This document shows, piece after piece, positions 50,606-59,749 of a stretch of 64,000 nt of DNA. Source of the DNA: Mucilaginibacter sp. KACC 22063 (lineage in GTDB: Bacteria; Bacteroidota; Bacteroidia; Sphingobacteriales; Sphingobacteriaceae); the NCBI RefSeq assembly GCF_028736115.1, contig NZ_CP117877.1, positions 1,364,001 to 1,428,000 on the forward strand, written 5' to 3'. Position 1 is the first letter of the stretch. Each line of letters begins with the position of its first letter. The translations under genes and the position numbers were made by a program. The notes under the pieces were generated by a model, which was given only the letters and a program-made list of their open reading frames with translations, was not told the origin of the DNA and did no database searches.

Positions 50606-53059
50606 TTATTTGATAATGTCTATGTGCTTGAAGTTTTTAGTGAACTTAAATTCGAGGATACTATCTGTAAATTCAAGTTCTGTTACCTCTTTGCCATCAG
50701 CAATAATTTTAGATGGCTTAAATGGTAGCCCTACTATTTTAAAGTGATAATTTTCATAGCGAGGGGTGTAAAGGCCTTCCATGCTTTGCTGTATGGTGAA
50801 CAGGTTTTCTTTACCGCCTGCAATAAATTTCTTCTCCAGATAAATGTCCTGCTCGTAAGCAAAAGTTTCCCCGTAATCTTCGAACAGGAAGGAATTTACA
50901 TCGTGATCGCTGTAGTAAACGGTCAGTTTAACTTCTTCTATTTCTTTTTCGCCTACGTATTGCATTACCGGGTATTCCGGGATAACTGCACCTGCTTTTA
51001 TAAACAGTGGAATAGTTTCCAATGGGGTAGGGACAACAACCTCACGGCCACCTTCAAACATCTCATTGGTCCAGAAATTAAACCATGTGCCTTTTGGCAG
51101 GTATACGCGGCGGCTGGTTTGCCCCGGCTCTAATACCGGGCATACCAATATTTTATCTCCGTAGGTAAACTCGTCCTGGCGTGCCTGGTTGGTAAGCTCA
51201 TCCTGTTCCTGTAATATTACAGGGCGCAAAATAGGGAAACCATAACGGTGATGTTCCCAAAATGTTGAATACAGGTAAGGCAGTAAACGGTATCTTAACT
51301 CAATAAATTTACGGTTGATAGCAGTAAATGGTTCGCCAAAGCTCCACGGTTCACGCTCTTTAGTATCACCGGCAGAGTGTGCGCGCATAAAAGGGGAGAA
51401 GGTGCCCAACTGTATCCAACGGGTAAACAGTTCGCCGTCTGGTTCTCCGCTGAAGCCGCCAATATCAGTTCCGCAGAACGGAACGCCCGACATGGATAAA
51501 CGCTGGCACTGGATATTGCCTAAACGCAAATGCTCCCATGATGCCACGTTATCGCCGGTCCAAACGGAGGCATAGCGTTGCAGGCCAGAATAACCGGCAC
51601 GGGTAATGGTAAACGGACGTTTGTTTTTCATCAGCTTACGCAAGCCCTCATAGGTAGCGCGTACCATTTGCATACCGTAAACGTTATGTGCTTTACGGTG
51701 CGACCCGCGATAGCCATCATACTGGTGGCGTACATCATCAGGGAAAGTACCTGCACCGAAAACGGCAGGTTCGTTCATGTCGTTCCAAACACCGGCTACG
51801 CCAATGTCTACCAGTTCGTCAAACAAACCACCCCACCATTCGCGTACTTCCGGGTTGGTAAAATCAGGAAACTGGCAACGTCCCGGCCAAACGTGGCCTT
51901 CCATAAAGTAATCGTCGCAGCGGCGGCAGAAATATTTTTTCTCCTTTCCTTCCCTGAATACTGAGTAATTATCGTCTACACGGATTCCCGGATCAATAAT
52001 AACAACGGTTTTAAATCCATCGGCAGCCAGATCTTTGATCATCTGCTTTGGGTCAGGAAAATATTTGCGGTTCCAGGTAAAGCAGCGGTAACCGTCCATG
52101 TAATCAATATCCAGGTAGATACCATCGCAAGGGATTTTTTGCTCGCGGAAACCTTTAGTAACCGCACGTACCTTAGCTTCCGGGTAATAGCTCCAGCGAC
52201 ATTGGTGGTAACCCAGCGCCCAAAGCGGCGGCATAGGATGTGTGCCGGTTAAGATATGGTAGCGTTTAACCACATCCATCATGTGCGGGCCGTGGATGTA
52301 ATAATACTGCAGTTCGCCGCCATCAGCCCAGAAACTGGTCTTGCTACGGTCCTCAGAACCAAAGTCGAACGTTGCTTTAAAAGTATTATCAAAGAAAATA
52401 CCGTGAGCCATGCCCTCATTTAAACTGATATAGAAGGGGATACTGCGGTAAAGCGGATCCTGATTCCAGCCGAATGAATAAGCATCGGTGTTCCAGTTCT
52501 TAAAACGGCGGCCACGTAAGTTAAGGTCCGATGCCTTGTCGCCTAAGCCGAAAAAGGCTTCGTCTTTGTGACAAACTTTGGTGCCAAACACATAATAGCC
52601 GCCAAACTGTACGTTTTCTTCCCAGTGCATGGGTACAGCATCCTGGCTGGTGATATGGTTTTGGGTATCAGAAAAAGAGATCACAAAATCCTTTTTACTG
52701 ATATGGCAGTTTACGGTATTGGTTGATACGCGGTATTCATTCTCGTCCTCATGCAACGAAAACACAAGTGCTTTTTGCTGAAGTTTAGGAACAGCGTATG
52801 AAAACTCTTCAAGAAACACACCATGAGGTGCTAAACGTACCCGGATGATCTCGTCTGTAACTACGTTGATCTCTACACGTGCTTCGCTGTCTGTAAAGTA
52901 AAAGCGGTTACCTTTTTGTTCAATGCCGGTAACGGCATTCAGATATTTTTTTACGATGGGCTTTAAGCCCAGTACGGGATTATTTAAGTGATGAAACTCT
53001 TCCTCTTCTTCGATTAATTTGCTGGTAATTAATTCGGGGTTAAGTATGTTTTCGTCCAT
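50606..53059 (-). CDS. Glycoside hydrolase family 31 alpha-glucosidase
   Basis: An 817-residue GH31 enzyme releasing glucose from alpha-glucans. N-terminal GH31 beta-sandwich (FGLGDKASDLNLRGRRFKNW, HGIFFDNTFKATFDFG), barrel with HQCRWSYYPE, IYLDIDYMDGYRCFTW, the nucleophile motif GVWNDMNEPAVF, and DIGGFSGEPDGELFTRWIQL, then RAHSAGDTKEREPWSFG. A C-terminal beta domain follows. No signal peptide, so it is probably cytoplasmic, acting on imported maltodextrins. ATG at 53059 (MDENILNPEL) is preferred to a TTG at 53110. The MFS gene lies 96 bp upstream. Confidence 0.94.
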   Translation of the reverse strand: MDENILNPELITSKLIEEEEEFHHLNNPVLGLKPIVKKYLNAVTGIEQKGNRFYFTDSEARVEINVVTDEIIRVRLAPHGVFLEEFSYAVPKLQQKALVFSLHEDENEYRVSTNTVNCHISKKDFVISFSDTQNHITSQDAVPMHWEENVQFGGYYVFGTKVCHKDEAFFGLGDKASDLNLRGRRFKNWNTDAYSFGWNQDPLYRSIPFYISLNEGMAHGIFFDNTFKATFDFGSEDRSKTSFWADGGELQYYYIHGPHMMDVVKRYHILTGTHPMPPLWALGYHQCRWSYYPEAKVRAVTKGFREQKIPCDGIYLDIDYMDGYRCFTWNRKYFPDPKQMIKDLAADGFKTVVIIDPGIRVDDNYSVFREGKEKKYFCRRCDDYFMEGHVWPGRCQFPDFTNPEVREWWGGLFDELVDIGVAGVWNDMNEPAVFGAGTFPDDVRHQYDGYRGSHRKAHNVYGMQMVRATYEGLRKLMKNKRPFTITRAGYSGLQRYASVWTGDNVASWEHLRLGNIQCQRLSMSGVPFCGTDIGGFSGEPDGELFTRWIQLGTFSPFMRAHSAGDTKEREPWSFGEPFTAINRKFIELRYRLLPYLYSTFWEHHRYGFPILRPVILQEQDELTNQARQDEFTYGDKILVCPVLEPGQTSRRVYLPKGTWFNFWTNEMFEGGREVVVPTPLETIPLFIKAGAVIPEYPVMQYVGEKEIEEVKLTVYYSDHDVNSFLFEDYGETFAYEQDIYLEKKFIAGGKENLFTIQQSMEGLYTPRYENYHFKIVGLPFKPSKIIADGKEVTELEFTDSILEFKFTKNFKHIDIIK

Positions 53060-53155
53060 GCAAACAGTTTTAACTAATTCAACCTTTTTATGGCTTTTTG
53101 GGAATGCCAATATACCACATATCAGCCAATTATTAAGCCAAAGATTAAGGTTTTA

Positions 53156-54520
53156 TCAGTCGGCCAGCGCTTTAGCAACGCTGATATCTTTACTATCCTG
53201 AACAAAAAGTACTGATACAGACGCGCAAAGCATAAAAATACCGGCTAATACAATGGCGTAAATCGCCTGGCCGTTGTAAAAATGTTTTACGATCGGCCCG
53301 CCTAAAAATCCATTTACAATTTGCGGGAAAGTGATGAAGAAATTGAAGATCCCCATATAAACGCCCATTTTTTTAGCAGGGATTGAGCTGGATAATATCG
53401 CATAGGGCATAGCCAGAATACTGCCCCAGGCCAAACCAATACCTATCATTGGTAAAATAAGCCAGTGCGGGTCTTTAATTAAATAGATTGATAATAAGCC
53501 AATTCCGCCCATAACGAGTGAAAATGCATGCGCTTTTTTACGGCTTGTAGCCCTTGCTATGGCAGGTAGTATCAGAGCATAAATAGCCGAAACGCCATTG
53601 TAAACACCGAATAAAACACCTACCCAATCACCGGCTTCACTGTAAGCTTTTGATGAAGTATCGCCAAGCGGCACATGGTAAATATGTGCTGCAATTGCCG
53701 GGGTGGTAAATACCCACATTGAGAAAAGCGCGAACCAGGAAAAGAACTGTACCAGCCCTAACTGTTTCATAGTTTTGGGCATGCGTGCAAGGTCTGTAAG
53801 GATCTCTGATAAGCCGCTTTTATGTTTTTCCTGAACTTCTTCTTCGGGGTGAAAAGATGCATATTCGGCAGGGGGGTATTCCTTAGTGCGGATGATGGTC
53901 CATAGTATACTGAGCAACAGGATAGTACCGCCTACGTAAAACGAATATTTAACATTGTCTTCTACCTGGCCTGCGGGTGCGGTTGAAGAAATATGAAACC
54001 AATTGGTGAACACATAAGGCAGGTTTGAACCTATTACTGCACCTAAACCAATTAAGCAGGTTTGAATGGAGAAGCCTTGCCCGCGTTGGCTATCAGGAAG
54101 GTTATCGGCAACCAATGCACGGAATGGTTCCATAGCTACGTTGAACGAAGCATCCATGATCATGAGCATACCCGCTCCAACCATGATAGCAGGTGCGAAA
54201 GAAGCCAGCGCACTTGAGTTAGGCATTAAGAAAAGCGCTAATGCTGATAATATAGCCCCGGTTAAAAAGTAAGGACGGCGGCGGCCTAAACGGTTCCAGG
54301 TACGGTCGCTGTAGTGGCCAATAATCGGCTGAACGATCATACCGGTAATTGGCGCAGCCAGCCAGAACCACGACAGGTGTTCTACATCGGCGCCAAACTT
54401 TTGCAGTATACGGCTGGCATTACCGTTTTGCAGCGCAAAACCAAACTGGATACCCAAAAAGCCAAAGCTCATGTTCCAGATTTGCCAGAAGGTTAGGCGC
54501 GGTTTTTCTTTAATACTCAT
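53156..54520 (-). CDS. SLC45-type MFS sugar permease
   Basis: A 454-residue, 12-helix permease. The N-terminus FWQIWNMSFGFLGIQFGFAL, the loop SDRTWNRLGRRRPYFLTGAI and the helix motif MDASFNVAMEPFRALVADNL, followed by RGQGFSIQ, are those of SLC45/SucP-like transporters for sucrose or maltose. In this gene context it should import maltose or malto-oligosaccharides across the inner membrane. An insertion of a palindromic repeat region separates it from the GH13 gene upstream. Confidence 0.9.
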   Translation of the reverse strand: MSIKEKPRLTFWQIWNMSFGFLGIQFGFALQNGNASRILQKFGADVEHLSWFWLAAPITGMIVQPIIGHYSDRTWNRLGRRRPYFLTGAILSALALFLMPNSSALASFAPAIMVGAGMLMIMDASFNVAMEPFRALVADNLPDSQRGQGFSIQTCLIGLGAVIGSNLPYVFTNWFHISSTAPAGQVEDNVKYSFYVGGTILLLSILWTIIRTKEYPPAEYASFHPEEEVQEKHKSGLSEILTDLARMPKTMKQLGLVQFFSWFALFSMWVFTTPAIAAHIYHVPLGDTSSKAYSEAGDWVGVLFGVYNGVSAIYALILPAIARATSRKKAHAFSLVMGGIGLLSIYLIKDPHWLILPMIGIGLAWGSILAMPYAILSSSIPAKKMGVYMGIFNFFITFPQIVNGFLGGPIVKHFYNGQAIYAIVLAGIFMLCASVSVLFVQDSKDISVAKALAD

Positions 54521-54580
54521 AACTGTTTATTGGTTCAATAGTTAATTGGTTGTTTTTAGTCAAGCCGTGCATGTATTTCC

Positions 54581-54757
54581 TGTCATGCCGAACTTGTTTC
54601 GGCATCCCACCTGCCGAGTGTCTTTAAAACACTTTACTTATTTAATGAGATGCCGAAACAATATCTCACATGTCATTGCGAGGAACGAAGCAATCTCAAC
54701 CTTACAGCCAACTGCAAATCGGGGATTGCTTCGGCGTTTCACGCCTCGCAATGACGT
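54581..54757. repeat. Two palindromic repeat types within the maltose cluster
   Basis: The gap between the permease and GH13 genes holds no ORF. It contains a TGCCGAACTTGTTTCGGCAT hairpin (54585-54604), a partial second copy (54648-54661, GATGCCGAAACAA), and the TCATTGCGAGGAACGAAGCA element (54672-54697). The inverted arm of the last is GGGGATTGCTTCGGCGTTTC..CTCGCAATGACGTGT (54721-54757), with an inner GGCGTTTCACGCC hairpin. Confidence 0.85.
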
Positions 54758-54762
54758 GTACT

Positions 54763-56577
54763 TTAATTTATCTTTAGCATCACTCCGCTACTCGCCGGTA
54801 AAGCCAGGTCAAAGCCCTGTTCAATATTACCGGTATGGAAAACCTTTCCTGTTAACAAGTCTTGGGCGTTAACGGCTCCGCTTAAATGCAACTGCTCCAA
54901 AAGATCTGCCGGAAGCTTTACATTAACATGCTGCTCGCTACGGTTAAAGTTGACCACTACAAGTACCCTTTCTTTATCAGTGTAACGCATGTACATATAC
55001 AGGCGAGTATTAAAGCCGGTGTTGTGCTCATTAGCAACCATTAATTCATAAAACTTGCCATTGCTTAATGCATCGCTTGTTTTTACGGTGTTTAGCAGAT
55101 TACTGTAAAGCCGGCGCAGGTGCTGCTGTTGTTCTGATAGCTGGCCGCCGTCATATTTGCCGTTGTTTACCCATTTTTGAAACTCGGGAACGCCCCAATA
55201 GTCGAAAATAGTAGTGCGCCCATCTGCACCGCTGAAACCTTCCGCTACGGTTGCCGGTTCGCCAACTTCCTGACCGAAGTAGACCATTACAGGCCCGGTA
55301 TTAAGTGTGGCGGTAACGATCATGCCCGGAACAGCCAGCCAGGGGTTGCCTGCAAAATCTGCTGAGGCAATGCGCTGCTCGTCGTGGTTTTCCATAAAGC
55401 GGAGCATGCGTTCGTCAAAACCTGCACAGTCGTGGTTCCAAACTTTGTTAATATCCCATGTGGTGGCATTTTGTTCGTTTCTCACCAGTCGTTTAATGCC
55501 ATCATAGAGTCCCACTTTATCATACAGGTAATCAAACCTACCTTTGAAAAGATAAGTGCGGTATTCGTTTACATTGTAAGCTTCGCCAATGAAAATAAGA
55601 TTGGGATGTTCTGCTTTTAATTTCCCAATTACCCATTGCCAAAATTCTACCGGCACCATTTCTACCATGTCACAACGGAAACCATCGACACGCTTTTCGC
55701 TCCAGAAATGTAAAATGTCATACATTTTTTGCCACACCGGCGGAATAGGATCGAAATGCCCGGTGCGGCCGTTCGCATAATCTACACCGTAATTCAATTT
55801 CACGGTCTCAAACCAATCATTGATAGACGGTGAGGCAGTAAAGGCATCATTACCCGTAGCTTTAGCGGGATTTTCGTCAAACTTCCCATCCTTTAAAGGG
55901 GAGTGAAAATCATCGCCCCCCGGATTATAACCGCCTGGCACTTTGAATGACTGGCCAGGAATATAATAAAAATCGTTTTTAGCACTAAAAGCCTGGGTTT
56001 TATCATCCTGTTCACCAAAATCATGTACACCTGCAGGCTTTACATCTGAGTGATAGGTACGGGCAACATGATTAGGCACAAAATCCATGATAACTTTTAA
56101 CCCGTTGGCGTGGGTGCGTTCGATCAAAGCCTCATATTCGGCCATGCGGTTTTTTACATCAACAGCCAAATCGGGGTCAATGTCATAATAATCTTTAACA
56201 GCATAAGGTGAACCAGCGCGGCCTTTCACAACATCCGGATCATCAGGCTTAATGCCATAGGCTGAATAATCGGTCATGGTGGCATGCTCAATTACACCCG
56301 TGTACCATATATGGCTAAACCCCATTTTTTTGATCGATTGCAGTGCCGCATCGTTAATGTCATCCAACTTACCTACACCGTTTTCCTCAATGGATCCGTA
56401 AAATTTGTTGGTGGTTTTAGTATTGCCAAATAATCTCGGCAACATTTGGTATATGATCAGTTTGTGGTCGGTAGCTACTTCCATTTGCTTTTTGTGTTTT
56501 GATAACGGCTTATGCTGTGCCTGTAAAGTTAAGGCAGGCAACAATAAACCAAGTATCAAAAACTTTCTTCTTTTCAT
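54763..56577 (-). CDS. Exported GH13 alpha-amylase family enzyme
   Basis: A 604-residue exported enzyme (signal peptide MKRRKFLILGLLLPALTLQA) with the four GH13 regions: MDFVPNHVA, GFRCDMVEM (nucleophile Asp), FIGEAY (acid/base Glu) and FMENHDEQR. A long loop (about 165-250) between regions I and II is unusual and rich in Asp/Gly. It should hydrolyse alpha-1,4-glucans in the periplasm or outside. The start is 9 bp from the GH65 stop, so the two are co-transcribed with GH65 first. Confidence 0.93.
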   Translation of the reverse strand: MKRRKFLILGLLLPALTLQAQHKPLSKHKKQMEVATDHKLIIYQMLPRLFGNTKTTNKFYGSIEENGVGKLDDINDAALQSIKKMGFSHIWYTGVIEHATMTDYSAYGIKPDDPDVVKGRAGSPYAVKDYYDIDPDLAVDVKNRMAEYEALIERTHANGLKVIMDFVPNHVARTYHSDVKPAGVHDFGEQDDKTQAFSAKNDFYYIPGQSFKVPGGYNPGGDDFHSPLKDGKFDENPAKATGNDAFTASPSINDWFETVKLNYGVDYANGRTGHFDPIPPVWQKMYDILHFWSEKRVDGFRCDMVEMVPVEFWQWVIGKLKAEHPNLIFIGEAYNVNEYRTYLFKGRFDYLYDKVGLYDGIKRLVRNEQNATTWDINKVWNHDCAGFDERMLRFMENHDEQRIASADFAGNPWLAVPGMIVTATLNTGPVMVYFGQEVGEPATVAEGFSGADGRTTIFDYWGVPEFQKWVNNGKYDGGQLSEQQQHLRRLYSNLLNTVKTSDALSNGKFYELMVANEHNTGFNTRLYMYMRYTDKERVLVVVNFNRSEQHVNVKLPADLLEQLHLSGAVNAQDLLTGKVFHTGNIEQGFDLALPASSGVMLKIN

Positions 56578-56586
56578 TATGATGAA

Positions 56587-58899
56587 TTAAGCTTCTACCA
56601 ATAGCTCGTCGTTTGCTTTTACAAGCTGTTCTTTACCGTGTACGATCACTACAGTTTCTGCTTCTGAATGGTTAGTGATCTGCACACCATCTTTGCTTAC
56701 TTTGATATTTAGCAAAGTGCCGCGGAAGCCTACATGGAATGAAAATGAATTCCATTTAGCCGGCAGGAAAGGCTGGAAAGATAATTTGCCATCTTTAACG
56801 CGCATACCGCCAAATCCCTCAACAACCGACATCCATGTACCTGCCATTGAGGTAGTATGGCAGCCGTCTTCAGTGTCGTTATTGTAATCGTCAAGATCTA
56901 AGCGCGATGTACGCAGGTAAAACTCATAAGCGCGTGTTTCGTCGCCTAATTTGGCAGCAAGAATGGCGTGTACGCATGGTGAAAGCGATGATTCATGCAC
57001 GGTACGCGGCTCATAAAAATCAAAGTTACGACGGATGGTATCCATATCATACTGATCTTCAAAGAAGTAAATGCCTTGCAAAACATCTGCCTGTTTAATA
57101 AAGCAGGAGCGAAGTATGCGGTCCCAGCTCCATTTTTGATTAATAGGGCGCTGGTCGGCAGGTAAATCTTTCACTAAAATCTGTTCTTTATCCAGGTAAC
57201 CATCCTGCTGTAGGAACACGCCATGTTTTTCTGAGTATGGATAGTACATTTTTTCGATAATGTCACTCCATTTTGCCGATTCCTCAGCCTCATTGAAGCT
57301 GATTTTCGCTGCTAAAGCGTGATATTTATCAGCATCTGCCGACTTCACTTTTTCAGCAACTTCCAAAGCATATTTCATACACCAAACAGCAATGGTACTG
57401 GTATACCAGTTGTTGTTGATGTTGTTTTCATACTCGTTAGGGCCGGTAACACCCAGCATAACATACTGTTGCTTGTCCTCGCTCCAGTTCACGCGCTGCG
57501 ACCAGAAACGGGCGATAGCAATCAGTACTTCCAGACCATAATCAGCAAGGTAAGCTTCGTCGCCGGTGTAACGTACATAATTGAAGATAGCATAAGCTAT
57601 AGCACCGTTACGGTGGATTTCTTCAAAGGTGATCTCCCATTCGTTATGGCACTCGGTGCCATCCATAGTTACCATTGGATACAATGCTGCGCCATTTTTA
57701 AAGCCAAGCGATGCTGCATTCTCAATAGCCTTGCCTAATTGCTTATAACGGTAAAGCAGCAGGTTGCGGGTAACTTTTTGAGGTGCAGTAGCCAGGTAAA
57801 ACGGAACGCAATAAGCTTCGGTATCCCAGTAAGTTGAACCGCCGTATTTTTCGCCGGTAAAGCCTTTAGGGCCGATGTTCAGGCGGTCATCCTCGCCAGT
57901 ATAAGTTTGGTTAAGCTGGAAAATATTAAAGCGGATGCCTTGTTGTGCCGAAGCATCGCCTTCAATGATAATGTCGTTATGTTTCCATTTCTCTGCCCAG
58001 GCTGCTGCCTGTTCGGCAAGCATGGTTTCAAAACCTTTGTCGATAGCTTTTTCAAGAACAGTTTTTAGATTATCTATTAACTGATCAACGGTATGATTTT
58101 GTGAAGAAAGATTAGCAGCAAATTTTAAGATCGTAACCTCCTGCATATCCTCCACGTATAATTTATATTCAATGCCGATGAACTTTTCTTTAACCACGGG
58201 CTCCGGCTTGACATCTACAGGTTTGCCATCGATTAGGATAACGCATTTCATGCCCGTTACGACATCAAAGCCTGTCTTCTTGGTCTTCATGTGGACGTAA
58301 CCACCGTCAGACCATATATTTTTATCTATTTCATTCCAAAAATTTTCATCATAATTAGCGTCTTGGTTTTTTACATTGCCATTTATGTAAGGTGTAATTG
58401 CAATTGTAAGAGCAGAATCTACACCTATAGGTCGAAAATTATATTGGATTACGCCTACTTCGTCATCAACGATACTACAAAAACGGATTACTTCTGCGTC
58501 TACTAAAGTTTTACCTACATCTGCTCTAAAGGTTCTTTTCAGAAATCCTTCTTTCATATTTAATTCCCGTCGGAATTCATCAACTCTATTTGTAGCTAAA
58601 TCAATTGGCTCACCTCCAACACGTATATCAATACCAATCCAGTTGGCAGCGTTAAGTACTTTGGCAAAGTATTCAGGATAGCCGTTTTTCCACCAGCCCA
58701 CACGGGTTTTATCCGGATAGTAAACCCCGGCAACATAATTGCCCTGCAAGGTTTCGCCGCTGTAGGCCTCTTCAAAATTGGCGCGCTGACCCATACGGCC
58801 GTTACCAAGGCTGAAGATACTTTCTGATATTTTATTGTAATGAGGATTAAATCCTTCTTCTATGATCTTCCACTCATCAACTTTGATATAATCTTTCAT
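56587..58899 (-). CDS. Glycoside hydrolase family 65 phosphorylase (maltose phosphorylase-like)
   Basis: A 770-residue GH65 enzyme. Key parts: N-terminal beta-sandwich (GNGRMGQRANFEEAYSGETL), the (alpha/alpha)6 barrel with KGFTGEKYGGSTYWDTEAYC, the catalytic-acid motif WEITFEEIHRNG, and phosphate-site sequences HESSLSPCVHAIL and CHTTSMAGTW. GH65 splits maltose, trehalose or kojibiose with phosphate to glucose and beta-glucose-1-phosphate. The neighbouring pgmB and maltodextrin genes favour maltose, but trehalose or kojibiose is not excluded. No signal peptide; cytoplasmic. Repeats separate it from pgmB upstream. Confidence 0.92.
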   Translation of the reverse strand: MKDYIKVDEWKIIEEGFNPHYNKISESIFSLGNGRMGQRANFEEAYSGETLQGNYVAGVYYPDKTRVGWWKNGYPEYFAKVLNAANWIGIDIRVGGEPIDLATNRVDEFRRELNMKEGFLKRTFRADVGKTLVDAEVIRFCSIVDDEVGVIQYNFRPIGVDSALTIAITPYINGNVKNQDANYDENFWNEIDKNIWSDGGYVHMKTKKTGFDVVTGMKCVILIDGKPVDVKPEPVVKEKFIGIEYKLYVEDMQEVTILKFAANLSSQNHTVDQLIDNLKTVLEKAIDKGFETMLAEQAAAWAEKWKHNDIIIEGDASAQQGIRFNIFQLNQTYTGEDDRLNIGPKGFTGEKYGGSTYWDTEAYCVPFYLATAPQKVTRNLLLYRYKQLGKAIENAASLGFKNGAALYPMVTMDGTECHNEWEITFEEIHRNGAIAYAIFNYVRYTGDEAYLADYGLEVLIAIARFWSQRVNWSEDKQQYVMLGVTGPNEYENNINNNWYTSTIAVWCMKYALEVAEKVKSADADKYHALAAKISFNEAEESAKWSDIIEKMYYPYSEKHGVFLQQDGYLDKEQILVKDLPADQRPINQKWSWDRILRSCFIKQADVLQGIYFFEDQYDMDTIRRNFDFYEPRTVHESSLSPCVHAILAAKLGDETRAYEFYLRTSRLDLDDYNNDTEDGCHTTSMAGTWMSVVEGFGGMRVKDGKLSFQPFLPAKWNSFSFHVGFRGTLLNIKVSKDGVQITNHSEAETVVIVHGKEQLVKANDELLVEA

Positions 58900-58979
58900 G
58901 TATGTGTAATTGTGATCTTTTTAATCTTAATTGTCGTTTTTATTGTAAGGAAGAATTTCTTCCCTTGCGTCGACCCTCC

Positions 58980-59085
58980 GTCATTGCGAGGAACGAAGCA
59001 ATCCCGAACTATGCCGTTTAACTATACAGAGCGGCTCTGTAAATAGGTGATTGCTTCAGCGTTAAGCCTCGCAATGACGTGCGGG
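58980..59085. repeat. Palindromic REP-like repeat between GH65 and pgmB
   Basis: Left arm GTCATTGCGAGGAACGAAGC (58980 on) and right arm GATTGCTTCAGCGTTAAGCC..TCGCAATGACGTGCGGG (59049-59085), inverted, about 45 bp apart. It closely resembles the copy at 54672-54757, including the AATGACGTG end. It fills the gap between two genes of one pathway. Confidence 0.85.
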
Positions 59086-59090
59086 TTTAC

Positions 59091-59744
59091 TTATAATTCC
59101 TTTATTGTTTCAATAGTTACTTTGTCCAAGCCGCTTACTACCAGATCAGCCTCGGTTAATACATCAGGCGAGCCGATACCTACAGCCTTCATGCCGCCAT
59201 TTTTAGCAGCTTGTACACCTGCAATGGCATCTTCAAATACCACACATTCGGCAGGGGCAACCCCTAGTGCTTCGGCACCTTTTAAAAATACTTCAGGATC
59301 GGGTTTGGGTGTGGTAACATGGTTGCCATCAACAATGGCATCAAATAAATTGGCAATGCCTACTTTGTTTAAAATGGTCATGGAGTTTTTGCTGGCTGAA
59401 CCTAATGCGGTCTTTAACCCTGTATTTCGGCATGCCTCTAAAAATTCTTTTGCTCCGGGCAAAATCTCAGCAGGTGTCATCTGGTTGATCATCTCCACAT
59501 ACCAGTTGTTTTTTCTGGTGGCCAGTTCTACCTGTTCTTCAGCGGTTTTGGTGACACCGCCCCAACCCAGTATCAGTTCGAGCGAGCGGGTGCGGCTTAC
59601 GCCTTTTAACTGTTCGTTCTGGTGTTCAGTAAAATCGAAACCCAGTTCATTAGCTAGGCGTTTCCAGGCTTTATAATGATAAACAGCTGTATCTACAATT
59701 ACCCCATCAAGGTCGAAAATACAGGCTTTAATAGTTGTCGTCAT
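59091..59744 (-). CDS. pgmB: Beta-phosphoglucomutase
   Basis: A 217-residue HAD-superfamily enzyme converting beta-glucose-1-phosphate to glucose-6-phosphate. Nucleophile/acid pair Asp11 and Asp13 in FDLDGVIVDTAVYHYKAWKR, the cap sequence LKGVSRTRSLELIL, phosphate-site GSASKNS, and VFEDAIAGVQAAKNGGM. It takes over the product of the GH65 phosphorylase. Its start is 5 bp from the stop of the upstream GH13 gene, so it is translated in the same operon. Confidence 0.95.
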   Translation of the reverse strand: MTTTIKACIFDLDGVIVDTAVYHYKAWKRLANELGFDFTEHQNEQLKGVSRTRSLELILGWGGVTKTAEEQVELATRKNNWYVEMINQMTPAEILPGAKEFLEACRNTGLKTALGSASKNSMTILNKVGIANLFDAIVDGNHVTTPKPDPEVFLKGAEALGVAPAECVVFEDAIAGVQAAKNGGMKAVGIGSPDVLTEADLVVSGLDKVTIETIKEL

Positions 59745-59749
59745 GAATG

